Shown here: positions 50,673-60,081 of the stretch, in pieces
Layout: each line of letters begins with the position of its first letter
Position numbering within the stretch: the stretch's first letter is position 1
Source of the DNA: an uncultured Lachnospiraceae bacterium
GTDB taxonomy: Bacteria; Bacillota; Clostridia; Lachnospirales; Lachnospiraceae
Direction: 5' to 3'
Length of the DNA: 64,000 nucleotides
Assembly: GCA_949743325.1 (NCBI GenBank)
Contig: CATJTQ010000121.1
Coordinates: 62,001-126,000 of the forward strand
Made by a program: the position numbers and the translations under genes
Notes under the pieces: generated by a model
Seen by the model: only the letters and a program-made list of their open reading frames with translations
The model's database searches: none
What the model was told of the DNA's origin: nothing

Positions 50673-50876
50673 TCACTTGACTAATTGCTCGCGAGAATAA
50701 AAGGGCATAATAATAGCTACTTAAATTTTAACATCATAAAGAAGATAATAATATAGAAAAAAATCTCATTTATATGTAAATTTGTCCTTTTATGCTTAAT
50801 ATGATGTTTTTTTGTTAATATCCACTAAACTATTTATAAATTTTTTATTAATTTTTAAAACTTAATCATAAATTTC

Positions 50877-50905
50877 TTGTAGAATTTTATATTTACCGTT
50901 ATACT
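50877..50905 (+). promoter_or_regulatory. Putative promoter of the rightward operon
   Basis: TTGTAG at 50877-50882 and TATACT at 50900-50905 with a 17-base spacer, about 65 bases before the kinase gene. Confidence 0.45.
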
Positions 50906-50968
50906 TAACACATGTTATATTACTAAAAAAATTGTATTTTTATCTTATTAAAGAAAGGATTTTTATTA

Positions 50969-52255
50969 ATGAAGCTTCTTATTATAGCAGATGATTTTAC
51001 CGGTTCTCTTGATACTGGTGTTCAATTATCAAAAAATAACATTTCTACATATATAACAGTGGACGCCGACCATATACCAGACTGTCTGCCTGATTGCGAA
51101 GCCATTGTTATCAATGCAAATATAAGACACACAACTCCTAAATCAGCTTTTGAAACTATTTTCGCTATTCTGAATAAATTGTATTATGAAGGATTAAATG
51201 TCTACATCAAAACAGATTCTGTATTTAGAGGAAATATTTCTGCTGCATTTGCAGCATCAATGAAATTTATTAACAAACCTCTCTACTTCATTCCGGCATA
51301 TCCTGAACTTGGCCGTACAACAAAAAACTCATTTGCATATGTAGATGGTGAACTACTTGAAAAATCTGTATTTTCAAATGATCCTCGAACTCCAACAAAT
51401 AGCAGCGATATCTCTTCTATTATCAATAAAAATTATAATCTAAATGTCCAATGTATCAATTATAATAACCTTAAAGATATTAAGAAATCAGATATAAAAA
51501 ACAACAACATATACTTATTTGACTGCGAAAATAATGAGCAATTAATAGAGATAGGAAATATTGTAGATGAACTAAACGGTTATCTTTTCAGTGCTGGTTG
51601 TGCAGGATTTGCATCAACTTTTCCATCACATATTGAATTTAAACACTCTGAAAGCATTCTTCAAAAACAAACAAATGATAAACCGCTTCTTTTTATTAGT
51701 GGAAGCGCTAATGCTATAACATTTAAACAATTAAAATATGCTGAAAAATGCAGTTTTCCTGTTTTTTGCCTTTCAGAACAACTTAATACTTATATTAATA
51801 CCACAAATATCGACAATGCACAAGAATTTATAGATGATTTGACATTCCAAAAACTGGTTGAGGAAACAAGTATAAATTTACATAATAATACTTCTGTTAT
51901 TTTAGCTACTGCAACTGAAAAAAATGAGCTTCTGAATTTTGACCTATTATATAAAAAAGGAAAAAATGATGAACAAATTCATAATTATATTGCAGAATAC
52001 ACATCAAATTTGGTAAAATCTATATTAGAGAGAGTTCCTCTGACCAATATTGTCATCTTTGGCGGCGATATGGTTGCTGCAATACTTCAGAAACTTGAAA
52101 TCTACGAAGTGAGGGCAGGCGGAGAAATTATCGCTGGTGTTCCTATATGCCAAGCTGTCAAAGACGGCAAACAAATAAACTTTGTAACCAAATCTGGCGG
52201 ATTTGGTTCAGACAATTTAATACCTATAATACAAAATTATTTTATGAAAGGATGA
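50969..52255 (+). CDS. DUF1537 four-carbon acid sugar kinase
   Basis: 428 residues. The N-terminal substrate domain begins LLIIADDFTGSLDTGVQLSK, the diagnostic DUF1537 motif. The C-terminal nucleotide domain shows IFGGDMVAAIL, EIIAGVPICQAVKDGKQINF and TKSGGFGSDNLI. The family phosphorylates threonate or erythronate-type acids at O4. With PdxA2 four bases downstream, the known pair is D-threonate 4-kinase plus 4-phosphothreonate dehydrogenase, giving DHAP and CO2. The exact stereochemistry cannot be read here. AAAGGA precedes the ATG. Confidence 0.88.
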   Translation: MKLLIIADDFTGSLDTGVQLSKNNISTYITVDADHIPDCLPDCEAIVINANIRHTTPKSAFETIFAILNKLYYEGLNVYIKTDSVFRGNISAAFAASMKFINKPLYFIPAYPELGRTTKNSFAYVDGELLEKSVFSNDPRTPTNSSDISSIINKNYNLNVQCINYNNLKDIKKSDIKNNNIYLFDCENNEQLIEIGNIVDELNGYLFSAGCAGFASTFPSHIEFKHSESILQKQTNDKPLLFISGSANAITFKQLKYAEKCSFPVFCLSEQLNTYINTTNIDNAQEFIDDLTFQKLVEETSINLHNNTSVILATATEKNELLNFDLLYKKGKNDEQIHNYIAEYTSNLVKSILERVPLTNIVIFGGDMVAAILQKLEIYEVRAGGEIIAGVPICQAVKDGKQINFVTKSGGFGSDNLIPIIQNYFMKG

Positions 52256-52259
52256 TATT

Positions 52260-53225
52260 ATGTTAGCAGTCACAATGGGAGACGGTAACGGAGTTGGACC
52301 GGAAATTGCTCTAAATGCATTTAAAAAAGGAGAATTAAACACTGAATCATATGCGTTAGTCGGAGATTATTCTGTTTTGGAACATTGTAATAATCTTTTG
52401 AATCTTAATGTTCCGTTACATAAAATGTCATCTCTTGACGATGAAGAACAAAGGGCATTAAATATTTATGATTTGGGGTTGTTAAAATCAGAAGATTTAA
52501 CACCAGGACAGATAGAAAAAAAAGTGGCAGCCGCTTCAAGGGAATATGTCGCAGAAGCTTCAAGAATGGCGCTTGACAATAAATTCTCTGCGCTTGTCAC
52601 TCTCCCTGTAAACAAGGAAGCAATCCGTCTTACTGACCCGAATTTTACCGGCCATACCGAACTAATCGCTGACATATGCGGACAGACAAATTACACTATG
52701 ATGCTTGCATCAGAAAAATTAACAGTAACACATGTATCAACACATGTATCAATGCAACAGTCCATTGAAAATGTTAAAAAGGACCGTATTTATAATGTAA
52801 TAAAACTAACATATGACGCAATATCAAGATTTAAGGATCAGCCTAAAATTGCTGTAGCAGGATTAAATGCACACGCGGGGGAAGGAGGCGCTTTCGGTCG
52901 TCAGGAAATCGAAGAAATCAATCCTGCAGTAGAGCAGGCAAACAGTGACGGAATGAGTACTTTCGGCGCAATTCCTCCTGATACTGTTTTTCTCAGAGCA
53001 TATAAAGGTGAATTTGACGCTGTAGTGTGCATGTATCATGATCAAGGTCATATTCCTATGAAACTTCTTGACTTTGAAGGCGGCGTAAATGTTACTCTGG
53101 GACTTAAAGTTGTGCGTACATCTGTCGACCACGGAACTGCATATGATATAGCATACAAGGGAATTGCTTCAACTGGAAGCTTAGCGGCAGCATTTGAATA
53201 TGGAAGAAAAATTCAAAACCGCTAA
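52260..53225 (+). CDS. pdxA2: PdxA2-type 4-phospho-threonate dehydrogenase
   Basis: 321 residues of the PdxA family. Three metal-binding histidines lie in FTGHTELI, LNAHAGEGGAFG and CMYHDQGHIPMK; the C-terminal TSVDHGTAYDIAYKG block is complete. True PdxA acts in vitamin B6 synthesis, but coupling to a DUF1537 kinase marks the PdxA2 branch, which oxidises and decarboxylates 4-phospho-D-threonate or -erythronate to DHAP. No other B6 genes are nearby. It is followed after ~110 bases by the propeller genes; that gap holds a small hairpin (53230-53251) and AAAGGA before the next ATG. Confidence 0.88.
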   Translation: MLAVTMGDGNGVGPEIALNAFKKGELNTESYALVGDYSVLEHCNNLLNLNVPLHKMSSLDDEEQRALNIYDLGLLKSEDLTPGQIEKKVAAASREYVAEASRMALDNKFSALVTLPVNKEAIRLTDPNFTGHTELIADICGQTNYTMMLASEKLTVTHVSTHVSMQQSIENVKKDRIYNVIKLTYDAISRFKDQPKIAVAGLNAHAGEGGAFGRQEIEEINPAVEQANSDGMSTFGAIPPDTVFLRAYKGEFDAVVCMYHDQGHIPMKLLDFEGGVNVTLGLKVVRTSVDHGTAYDIAYKGIASTGSLAAAFEYGRKIQNR

Positions 53226-53334
53226 TCAGATAACCTTGCAGGTATGGTTATTTCTTTACCACATGCCATAATTAACAATAATAATTTTAGAGTCTTTAAA
53301 TTCCAATGAAATACGGAGAAAGGATTTTCATATA

Positions 53335-55698
53335 ATGAGTGAAAAAAATTTTAGCGGAGCATGGCATTGCACGCAGTTTAGTTGGGGTGAATTCCCCGCT
53401 CCTGATTTTACCGAGACTGAGTACACTAACTCAGCAGGTATACGGATGGTTCTCGTAGAACCTCATGAATACAGAAGAGGCGGCGGCGACTGGGAAAATC
53501 ATCCAGACGCGCAGCCAACCCATAAATGTTATATTACAAAACCATACTACATAGCAGATGAACCTGTTAAACAAGATATTTTCGAAAAATTTTACAATGA
53601 AAAATACAGCAAAGCATCTGACACAACAAATTACCGAGGTTATGTCCTTGGAGTTAGCTGGTTTGAGGCAGCAGAGTTTTGCAAATGGCTCTCTAATAAA
53701 GAAGGGAAGTTATACAGACTTCCAACAGAGGCTGAATGGGAGGCAGCCGCACGAAAATCTACAGAACTGAATATTGACAGAATGTGCGATACTCATATTC
53801 GAGAGTGGTGTTTTGACTGGTACGACGCCTATACTGATTTAGATCAAAATGATCCTGCCGGTCCTGCAACAGGAATGTGCAAAGTTATACGCGGCGGTTA
53901 CTTAGATAATCCGGCACGGTATAATGCACACAATCTTGATTTATGGTGGCGTGCCGCATTACCTCCTACATACAGACATTATCATGATGATACAAACAAT
54001 GAATTCGGCAGACATATTATAGGGCTTAGAATCGTATGTGCAGATATGCCTATCGTGAGCGGCAAACATCCAACAAATCAAGTATGCATGAATGTTCACC
54101 AGACTGCCGTACATTTGGAAGACGGACCAGACCCTAAAAAACCTTATTTTAGAAAAAGACATGTTTTCCCTACACCTCCTGACAATTCTCCTAACGAAGA
54201 GATACGGGCTGTAGGACTTAATCATATTTTCAGACACCATCATCACTCCCCTGCTCTTACGGTATGCCCAAACGGAGATTTATTATATTCTGTATATTCT
54301 TCATATAAAGAGTATGATGCCGAAGTTGGACTTGCCGGTACTAGGCTTAGAAAAGGATGTGACGAGTGGGAACAGCCCGATATTTTCCTTAACCCGGTCG
54401 GCGTCAATGACCATGCACCAAACCTCTACACAGACAAAGATGGAACAATATATCATTTTTGGGGCTGGCAGCAGCTTACTAATTCATTCCCGTTCCAATA
54501 TGTATATTCTACTGATAATGGAGAAACTTGGAGTGAAGTACAGTTTCCATTTTTCAAAGACGCTGCCGAGAGGGTTGTAAGACAGCCTATTAACTCATGC
54601 CTTCGTGATGATGACGGTACTTTTTATGTGGCGGCAGACGCAGCTTTTGAACCTGGTTCAGTGCTCTGGAGAACCCGTGATAACATGAAAACATGGGAGA
54701 ATCCTAAAGGAAGGACTGCCGGACGACACTCAACATTTGTTCACTTAAATGATGGCTCTATACTTGCTATGGGCGGGAAAAATTCAGCTATTGACGGGTA
54801 TATGCCTCAGGCTATTTCCAAAGATAAAGGAGATACATGGGAAGTAAGTAAAACTCCTTTCCCAATGCAGTTTTCTGGCCAACGCCCAAGTATTATACGT
54901 TTAAAAAGCGGCCGTCTGTTTATGTGTGCTGATTATCAAAACAAAAAAGGTCAGAAACCTGATACAATAGATGAATGGGGCTCTTATGGAGCTTATTCAG
55001 ATGACGATGGAAAAACATGGACAATGAAAAAACTGTGGGGAACACAGAAACAAAAGAAAAGCCCTCATGAATTCGGAGGTCACTCAACACTTGGCTATAG
55101 CGTATGCAGACAGACAGAAGATGGAATGATACATATTATTACATCTAACAATCGTCCGCTACTTCATTTTGAATTTAATGAAGAATGGCTTATTGCTCAA
55201 GAAGGATCATCACCAGAAGATAATGTTCTTATGCAGTCCCATGCTACAAAGTTCGTTTCTGATATTGAGACATATGAAGAACATTTTGACGACGGAAGCA
55301 TCCGCTGCAAATGGTCAGGCGCACTTGCTGACGATGGCAGATTCCTTCTTGAAGGCGAAGATATATTCTACTATCCAAATGGCAAAATTATGACAAAAGG
55401 AGAGTATCATTTAGGAAAACGTATCGGAGAATATGTCTATTTTGATGAAGATGGTTATAAAGTATTCCAATGGAATCATACCAACGACGGCGCAGACGTA
55501 CTCACAACTTATTACCCAGGTTCCGAAAATATTAAGACAAGAGCTAGATTTAAAAATAAAAAGGCTGAAGGACTTGCACAGACATTCGGCAGAAACAAAG
55601 GAAATGTAACCGGAGAATATCAATTTGAGAATGGTGTATTAATTTCTAAAAAAGATTTAAAGAAAGAGGAACCATCTCCAATAGGTGAAATTTTTTAA
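53335..55698 (+). CDS. Fusion of FGE/SUMF1-fold domain, BNR beta-propeller and MORN-like tail
   Basis: 787 residues, no signal peptide. Residues ~25-240 form an FGE/SUMF1 (C-type lectin-like) domain: VSWFEAAEFCKWLSNKEGKL, YRLPTEAEWEAAAR, REWCFDWYDAY, VIRGGYLDNPAR. The catalytic cysteine pair that normally follows RGG is missing, so formylglycine-forming activity is not expected. Residues ~290-640 are a sialidase-type propeller with four Asp boxes (STDNGETW, RDNMKTW, SKDKGDTW, SDDDGKTW). The tail (~665-765) has MORN-like repeats (YYPNGKIMTKGEY, YFDEDGYKVFQ). Probably a cytoplasmic glycan-acting or glycan-binding protein. Propeller enzymes include sialidases and rhamnose-uronate-cleaving families; which one applies is unknown. 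Confidence 0.75.
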   Translation: MSEKNFSGAWHCTQFSWGEFPAPDFTETEYTNSAGIRMVLVEPHEYRRGGGDWENHPDAQPTHKCYITKPYYIADEPVKQDIFEKFYNEKYSKASDTTNYRGYVLGVSWFEAAEFCKWLSNKEGKLYRLPTEAEWEAAARKSTELNIDRMCDTHIREWCFDWYDAYTDLDQNDPAGPATGMCKVIRGGYLDNPARYNAHNLDLWWRAALPPTYRHYHDDTNNEFGRHIIGLRIVCADMPIVSGKHPTNQVCMNVHQTAVHLEDGPDPKKPYFRKRHVFPTPPDNSPNEEIRAVGLNHIFRHHHHSPALTVCPNGDLLYSVYSSYKEYDAEVGLAGTRLRKGCDEWEQPDIFLNPVGVNDHAPNLYTDKDGTIYHFWGWQQLTNSFPFQYVYSTDNGETWSEVQFPFFKDAAERVVRQPINSCLRDDDGTFYVAADAAFEPGSVLWRTRDNMKTWENPKGRTAGRHSTFVHLNDGSILAMGGKNSAIDGYMPQAISKDKGDTWEVSKTPFPMQFSGQRPSIIRLKSGRLFMCADYQNKKGQKPDTIDEWGSYGAYSDDDGKTWTMKKLWGTQKQKKSPHEFGGHSTLGYSVCRQTEDGMIHIITSNNRPLLHFEFNEEWLIAQEGSSPEDNVLMQSHATKFVSDIETYEEHFDDGSIRCKWSGALADDGRFLLEGEDIFYYPNGKIMTKGEYHLGKRIGEYVYFDEDGYKVFQWNHTNDGADVLTTYYPGSENIKTRARFKNKKAEGLAQTFGRNKGNVTGEYQFENGVLISKKDLKKEEPSPIGEIF

Positions 55699-55737
55699 TA
55701 TTAAATATATAGGCTCGATTTTAAGAAAGGTTTTATT

Positions 55738-57588
55738 ATGTCAACTTCAAATTATTTTAACAATGATCTAGTACGCTGTCATAACAAACAGAAAGCAGAT
55801 GTAAGGTTTCATGACGGAGGACTTAGACACGCAATCGGTACTCATTGTTTTCAGGTAATGAGGGCTACACAAAATGCAGAGACGTCAACGGACGGTTTTG
55901 GCTGGTCTTACAACCATGCCGCCATGCTCGTATATTGGAACAACAAATTTTATATTGACTACCTGTCAGACCCTGTAAGCGAACATTTACCTCCATCTCA
56001 GACTTTAATTTCATGGTCTGACAATGGTGCACAGTGGAGCAAGCCAACTGTTCTGTTTCCTGCCATGGAAGCGCCAAGTTCACCATATATAGGACCAAAC
56101 GCAGATGAATTAACCAAAGAAACTATATCCTGTGTTATGCACCAGCGAGTAAGTTTTTATGTAACTAATAACAACCGACTTCTGGCAACAGGATTTTATG
56201 GTATTGCTCCTAACCATGGCATTGCTCCTAATAACGGATATGGCGTAGGACGGGTTGTGAGAGAAATATACTCTGACAACACATTTTCAAACATTTATTT
56301 TCTACGTTTTAATGAAGCCGGAGGATACAACTCTGACAACACTGATATGTTCCCTCATTTCAGAGAGAGCAGCAACGAAGGATTTATTGCTGCATGTGAA
56401 GAATTACTTGCAGATCACTTATTTACACAACAAATGTGGGAAGAAGAACGCCTTAACACAGAATGGTTTACACAACCTGGTGCGGAAGCTTTATCATATT
56501 ACACACTTCCTAACGGCGACATACTTGGATTTTATAAAAATTCTATTGTCACTAAATCTACCGACAATGGTCAGACATGGAGCGAAAAAGAAGTAGATTA
56601 TTCTCTTGAAACTTCAACTGGTAAAGTATGGGCTCAGAAAACAGGCGACGGAAAGTATGCACTCTGTTATAATCCTACAACAGACAGCGCCCACCGCTGG
56701 CCTATAGCGGTGACAGTCAGCGAAAACGGTCAGGATTTTGATAATTTGTTTGCCATTACACCTGAAGTCTCTCCTCATAAATATGCAGGACTCTACAAAA
56801 ATTTAGGTCCTCAATATATACGCGGAATATGCGAGGGAAATCCATTGCCTGATAATAAATCACTTTGGCTGGCATACACGGTAAACAAAGAAGATGTATG
56901 GGTAAGCTATACTCCTGTACCAATATCAGGAGAAACAGATGATTATGTTCATACAGATTTTGGCAATATGCAGCCTGGACCTTTTATTGAAGGGTGGAAT
57001 ATTTATTCTCCAATTTGGTCACCTGTTGAAATAACCGCCTCTCCTACAGAACGTGGCAGGCATGCCTTGTGTCTCAGCGACGAAGATCCTTATGACCGCG
57101 CCAGAGCTATGAAAAGTTTCAAGAAGTCAGAGATGATAAAAATTGAAACTAGAGTATATCTTGACGGCTGTCATGAAAAATCCAACTTTACTATAGAAGT
57201 CATGGATTCTGACGGACATGTTCCTGTACGATTATATTTCAAGAGCAATGGTGATATTGTTGTAAAAAATGGCGGCAGATACTCTCCATTTGGAAGCTGC
57301 CAGCAAAAAGAATGGCTTGACATTGCCATTACCGCAAACTGTCTGACAAATACTTTTACGATTACACTTAAACAAGGTATTTCCGAAAGATCGAAAAGCT
57401 TTCGTTTTAGCGCCTCTGTTTACACTGTTGAAAGGATTTTGTTTACGTCCAAAAACATTCTTCCGTTTAACACCATTGAAGATTGTGGTAAATGGGGAGA
57501 TCTTGGCAATCTGGAAAATGCAGACATTAAATTGCCAAAAAGCCGTTTCTACATTAGCGGTCTTTATGTGGAGGAATTAAAATGTTAA
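55738..57588 (+). CDS. Cytoplasmic sialidase-like beta-propeller protein with C-terminal lectin-like domain
   Basis: 616 residues, no signal peptide. A propeller covers ~20-420 (Asp-box-like SWSDNGAQWSKP, STDNGQTWSEKE, SENGQDF; RHAIGTHCFQVMRA; family block GRVVREIY). The C-terminal ~170 residues look like a concanavalin-type sandwich (ARAMKSFKKSEMIKIETRVY, NFTIEVMDSDGHVPVRLYF). It follows the FGE-propeller gene by 39 bases and overlaps the ABC gene downstream by seven, so all are co-expressed. Glycosidase or lyase activity is possible; I cannot assign catalytic residues. Confidence 0.72.
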   Translation: MSTSNYFNNDLVRCHNKQKADVRFHDGGLRHAIGTHCFQVMRATQNAETSTDGFGWSYNHAAMLVYWNNKFYIDYLSDPVSEHLPPSQTLISWSDNGAQWSKPTVLFPAMEAPSSPYIGPNADELTKETISCVMHQRVSFYVTNNNRLLATGFYGIAPNHGIAPNNGYGVGRVVREIYSDNTFSNIYFLRFNEAGGYNSDNTDMFPHFRESSNEGFIAACEELLADHLFTQQMWEEERLNTEWFTQPGAEALSYYTLPNGDILGFYKNSIVTKSTDNGQTWSEKEVDYSLETSTGKVWAQKTGDGKYALCYNPTTDSAHRWPIAVTVSENGQDFDNLFAITPEVSPHKYAGLYKNLGPQYIRGICEGNPLPDNKSLWLAYTVNKEDVWVSYTPVPISGETDDYVHTDFGNMQPGPFIEGWNIYSPIWSPVEITASPTERGRHALCLSDEDPYDRARAMKSFKKSEMIKIETRVYLDGCHEKSNFTIEVMDSDGHVPVRLYFKSNGDIVVKNGGRYSPFGSCQQKEWLDIAITANCLTNTFTITLKQGISERSKSFRFSASVYTVERILFTSKNILPFNTIEDCGKWGDLGNLENADIKLPKSRFYISGLYVEELKC

Positions 57589-59360
57589 GGATTTTAAAAT
57601 ATTTTAAACCTTTTATCCCTCAAATCTTATTTTTGCTGCTGTGCTATTTAGTCACAGCAGCACTTAATTTAATATGGCCTTATTTAAACGGAACCGTACT
57701 ATATGACCAGATTCTCGCTAAAGATAAATCATTTGCAGATTCATTTGGACTAACCTCTGACTCATTTATAACAGGTCTTGCATTTGTTGTAATAGCAATG
57801 ATTTTGACTAAACTTATAACACAGATCATATCCATTATACAAGGAATTATCTCAGCTACAATCGTTCCTAAAGTCGTTGCTGATATGAAATCCGTAATAT
57901 TTGAATCTATGGGACAATTATCATTAAGCTTCTTTAACAACAGCCGTACAGGTTCTCTTATGACAAGGGTTCTGTCAGATGCAGACAGAGTTACGGACTT
58001 TTTTACATCTATCCTGCCATATTCAGTGACTAATATTTTCACTATTATTTCTACATGCATAATTATGTTTTCTATGAATATAAAACTATCTGTGGCAGCT
58101 CTTTGTCTATTGCCAATCCTATCCTTTATAAGTATAAAACTTATGCCAAACCTTTTTCATCTATTTGGAAAACGACATCGAACAGAACGAAACTTAAACG
58201 CTTGCATAAATGATAATATAACTGGCGCCAGGGTAGTCAAAGCATTTGGACAGGAGAAACGCGAAATGAAAGCCTTTGACAATTACAACAGTGCTATTTG
58301 CGATGCCGAAATAGAGGTCGTAAATTTCCACAACCGTTTTACCGCAATGTACAGTTTTGTCGAAGAAGTAGCTTCTCTGGCGGTATGGGCAGTTGGTGCA
58401 TATCTGGTTTTGTATACATCCAATATGAAAATGGGCGTGTTAATAACATTTTCCAGCTATGTAACCCAATTAAAAGAACCTCTGAATTTTCTTTCAAGAG
58501 CCTTGAGAACATGGACTGACAGCAAAAACAGCGCAGAAAGAATGTTTGAAATTATTGACGCCAAGCCTGATATACTCGAAAAAGAAAATCCCATTAAATT
58601 TAACATGGAAAAAGGATCTATCGAACTTAAAAATCTTACATTTGGCTATGATCCTAATATACCTGTTCTAAAAAATATGAATTTACAGATTGAAGGCGGC
58701 AAAATGCTCGGTATTGTCGGAAGATCAGGGGCTGGAAAGTCAACACTTGTAAGTTTAATCAGCCGACTATATGACCCTCAAGACGGCGAAATTTTAATTG
58801 ATGGAGTTAATATCAAAAATATTTCATTTAATGATTTAAGAAGACATATTTCAATGGTTTCTCAAGAGACATATATATTTATGGGTACAGTCGCCGAAAA
58901 CATAGCATACGCAAAACCTGAAGCCTCAAAAGCCGAAATAATACGAGCTGCACGTCTTGCCAGTGCACATGATTTCATATGTAAATTTCCCGATGGCTAT
59001 GATACTGTTATCGGTTCGGGAGGCAAATCGTTATCTGGCGGAGAAAGACAACGGCTGTCAATAGCAAGAGCAATATTAGCAGACCCCAAAATACTTATAC
59101 TTGATGAGGCAACCGCCTCTGTAGATACAGAGACAGAAAAAGCAATACAAAAATCATTAAATTATCTAATAAAAGACCGAACGACACTATCAATAGCTCA
59201 TCGGCTTTCCACTCTTAGAAATGCTGACAAACTTATCGTTATTGATAATGGAAAAATTATTGAACAAGGTACACACCCTGAACTTGTAAAACGCCATGGT
59301 ACATATTTTAAACTTGTAGAACTGCAGACTAAAGCCTTAGCTATGAAAGGCATTGAATAG
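57582..59360 (+). CDS. ABC exporter half-transporter, first partner of DUF1854 set
   Basis: 592 residues: six-helix exporter membrane domain (~1-310), then ATPase with Walker A GRSGAGKSTLVSL, signature LSGGERQRLSIARAIL, Walker B ILILDEATASVD and SIAHRLSTLR. The ATG overlaps the propeller gene and has GGAGG seven bases upstream. With the gene at 60082 it probably makes a heterodimer, with the DUF1854 protein between them. Export substrate unknown. Confidence 0.9.
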   Translation: MLRILKYFKPFIPQILFLLLCYLVTAALNLIWPYLNGTVLYDQILAKDKSFADSFGLTSDSFITGLAFVVIAMILTKLITQIISIIQGIISATIVPKVVADMKSVIFESMGQLSLSFFNNSRTGSLMTRVLSDADRVTDFFTSILPYSVTNIFTIISTCIIMFSMNIKLSVAALCLLPILSFISIKLMPNLFHLFGKRHRTERNLNACINDNITGARVVKAFGQEKREMKAFDNYNSAICDAEIEVVNFHNRFTAMYSFVEEVASLAVWAVGAYLVLYTSNMKMGVLITFSSYVTQLKEPLNFLSRALRTWTDSKNSAERMFEIIDAKPDILEKENPIKFNMEKGSIELKNLTFGYDPNIPVLKNMNLQIEGGKMLGIVGRSGAGKSTLVSLISRLYDPQDGEILIDGVNIKNISFNDLRRHISMVSQETYIFMGTVAENIAYAKPEASKAEIIRAARLASAHDFICKFPDGYDTVIGSGGKSLSGGERQRLSIARAILADPKILILDEATASVDTETEKAIQKSLNYLIKDRTTLSIAHRLSTLRNADKLIVIDNGKIIEQGTHPELVKRHGTYFKLVELQTKALAMKGIE

Positions 59361-59377
59361 AAACGGAGGAATTTATA

Positions 59378-60064
59378 ATGGCTGTTGGAAGATCTATCGG
59401 AGGGCCTATGATGGGAGGCAGACTGCCCATGCCGCCAAGAGGTAAACGAAGAGAACGTGAAATAGACATGTGTCCGCCATTACCGAACGGACAAAAGAGT
59501 ATCACAGCTGATGATTTTGATGAAGAAGATTTTGATATGGAACAAATGGAAAAGGAATGCGAAGAAATGTTAAATGTTCATTATCTTAATAAAGATAATT
59601 GTACATTTTCACAAACTGATGGCGATTTTATAAACTTGCACTACAACAATATTTTATATGAAAATATTGACATAATCCGAACATTTCCTTTCACAGAACC
59701 ATACTCTTTTCTATCTGTCCGCGAATCGTCCGGCAAAAAAAGAGAAATAGGAATAATTGAACATTTAAATAATGATTTTGACACTAATACCATAAAGGTA
59801 ATCTGTAAACAACTAGATATAAGATATTTCATGCCGGCGATACAGAAAATTAATAGTATAAAAGAAATGGCTGGATATATACATTTTAAAGTGACTACAA
59901 ACCATGGCGAATTAAACTTCTCACTGCAGTCTAACGGAAATCACTTTACATATTTAAGCAGCAACAGAATATTAATTACAGACTTAGAAGGTAACAGGTA
60001 TGAGATACCGGATACAAACGAACTAACAACTAAAGAATTAAAAAAATTAGATTTATACTTGTAA
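59378..60064 (+). CDS. DUF1854 protein
   Basis: 228 residues. A Gly/Pro/Met-rich N-terminus (GGPMMGGRLPMPPRGKRR) and an acidic segment precede the DUF1854 domain (~95-228: RTFPFTEPYSFLSVRESSGK, DIRYFMPAI, LITDLEGNRYEIPD). DUF1854 genes typically stand beside ABC exporter genes, as here, so a role as an accessory or regulatory subunit is likely. No enzymatic residues are known. GGAGG precedes the ATG; spacing to both ABC genes is 17 bases. Confidence 0.85.
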   Translation: MAVGRSIGGPMMGGRLPMPPRGKRREREIDMCPPLPNGQKSITADDFDEEDFDMEQMEKECEEMLNVHYLNKDNCTFSQTDGDFINLHYNNILYENIDIIRTFPFTEPYSFLSVRESSGKKREIGIIEHLNNDFDTNTIKVICKQLDIRYFMPAIQKINSIKEMAGYIHFKVTTNHGELNFSLQSNGNHFTYLSSNRILITDLEGNRYEIPDTNELTTKELKKLDLYL

Positions 60065-60081
60065 ATTAACGGAGGAGACTA

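Noticed and set aside
52260..53225. pdxA of vitamin B6 synthesis
   Set aside because: Adjacent DUF1537 kinase is the hallmark of the PdxA2 catabolic branch; no other B6 genes.
53335..54060. Formylglycine-generating enzyme for sulfatase maturation
   Set aside because: The catalytic cysteine pair is missing and no sulfatase gene occurs in the window.
53335..57588. Sialic acid catabolism (nan) operon, suggested by sialidase-like propellers and a NanA-fold lyase
   Set aside because: nanE, nanK and a sialate transporter are absent; DUF1537 kinase, PdxA2 and Fe-ADH indicate acid-sugar metabolism.
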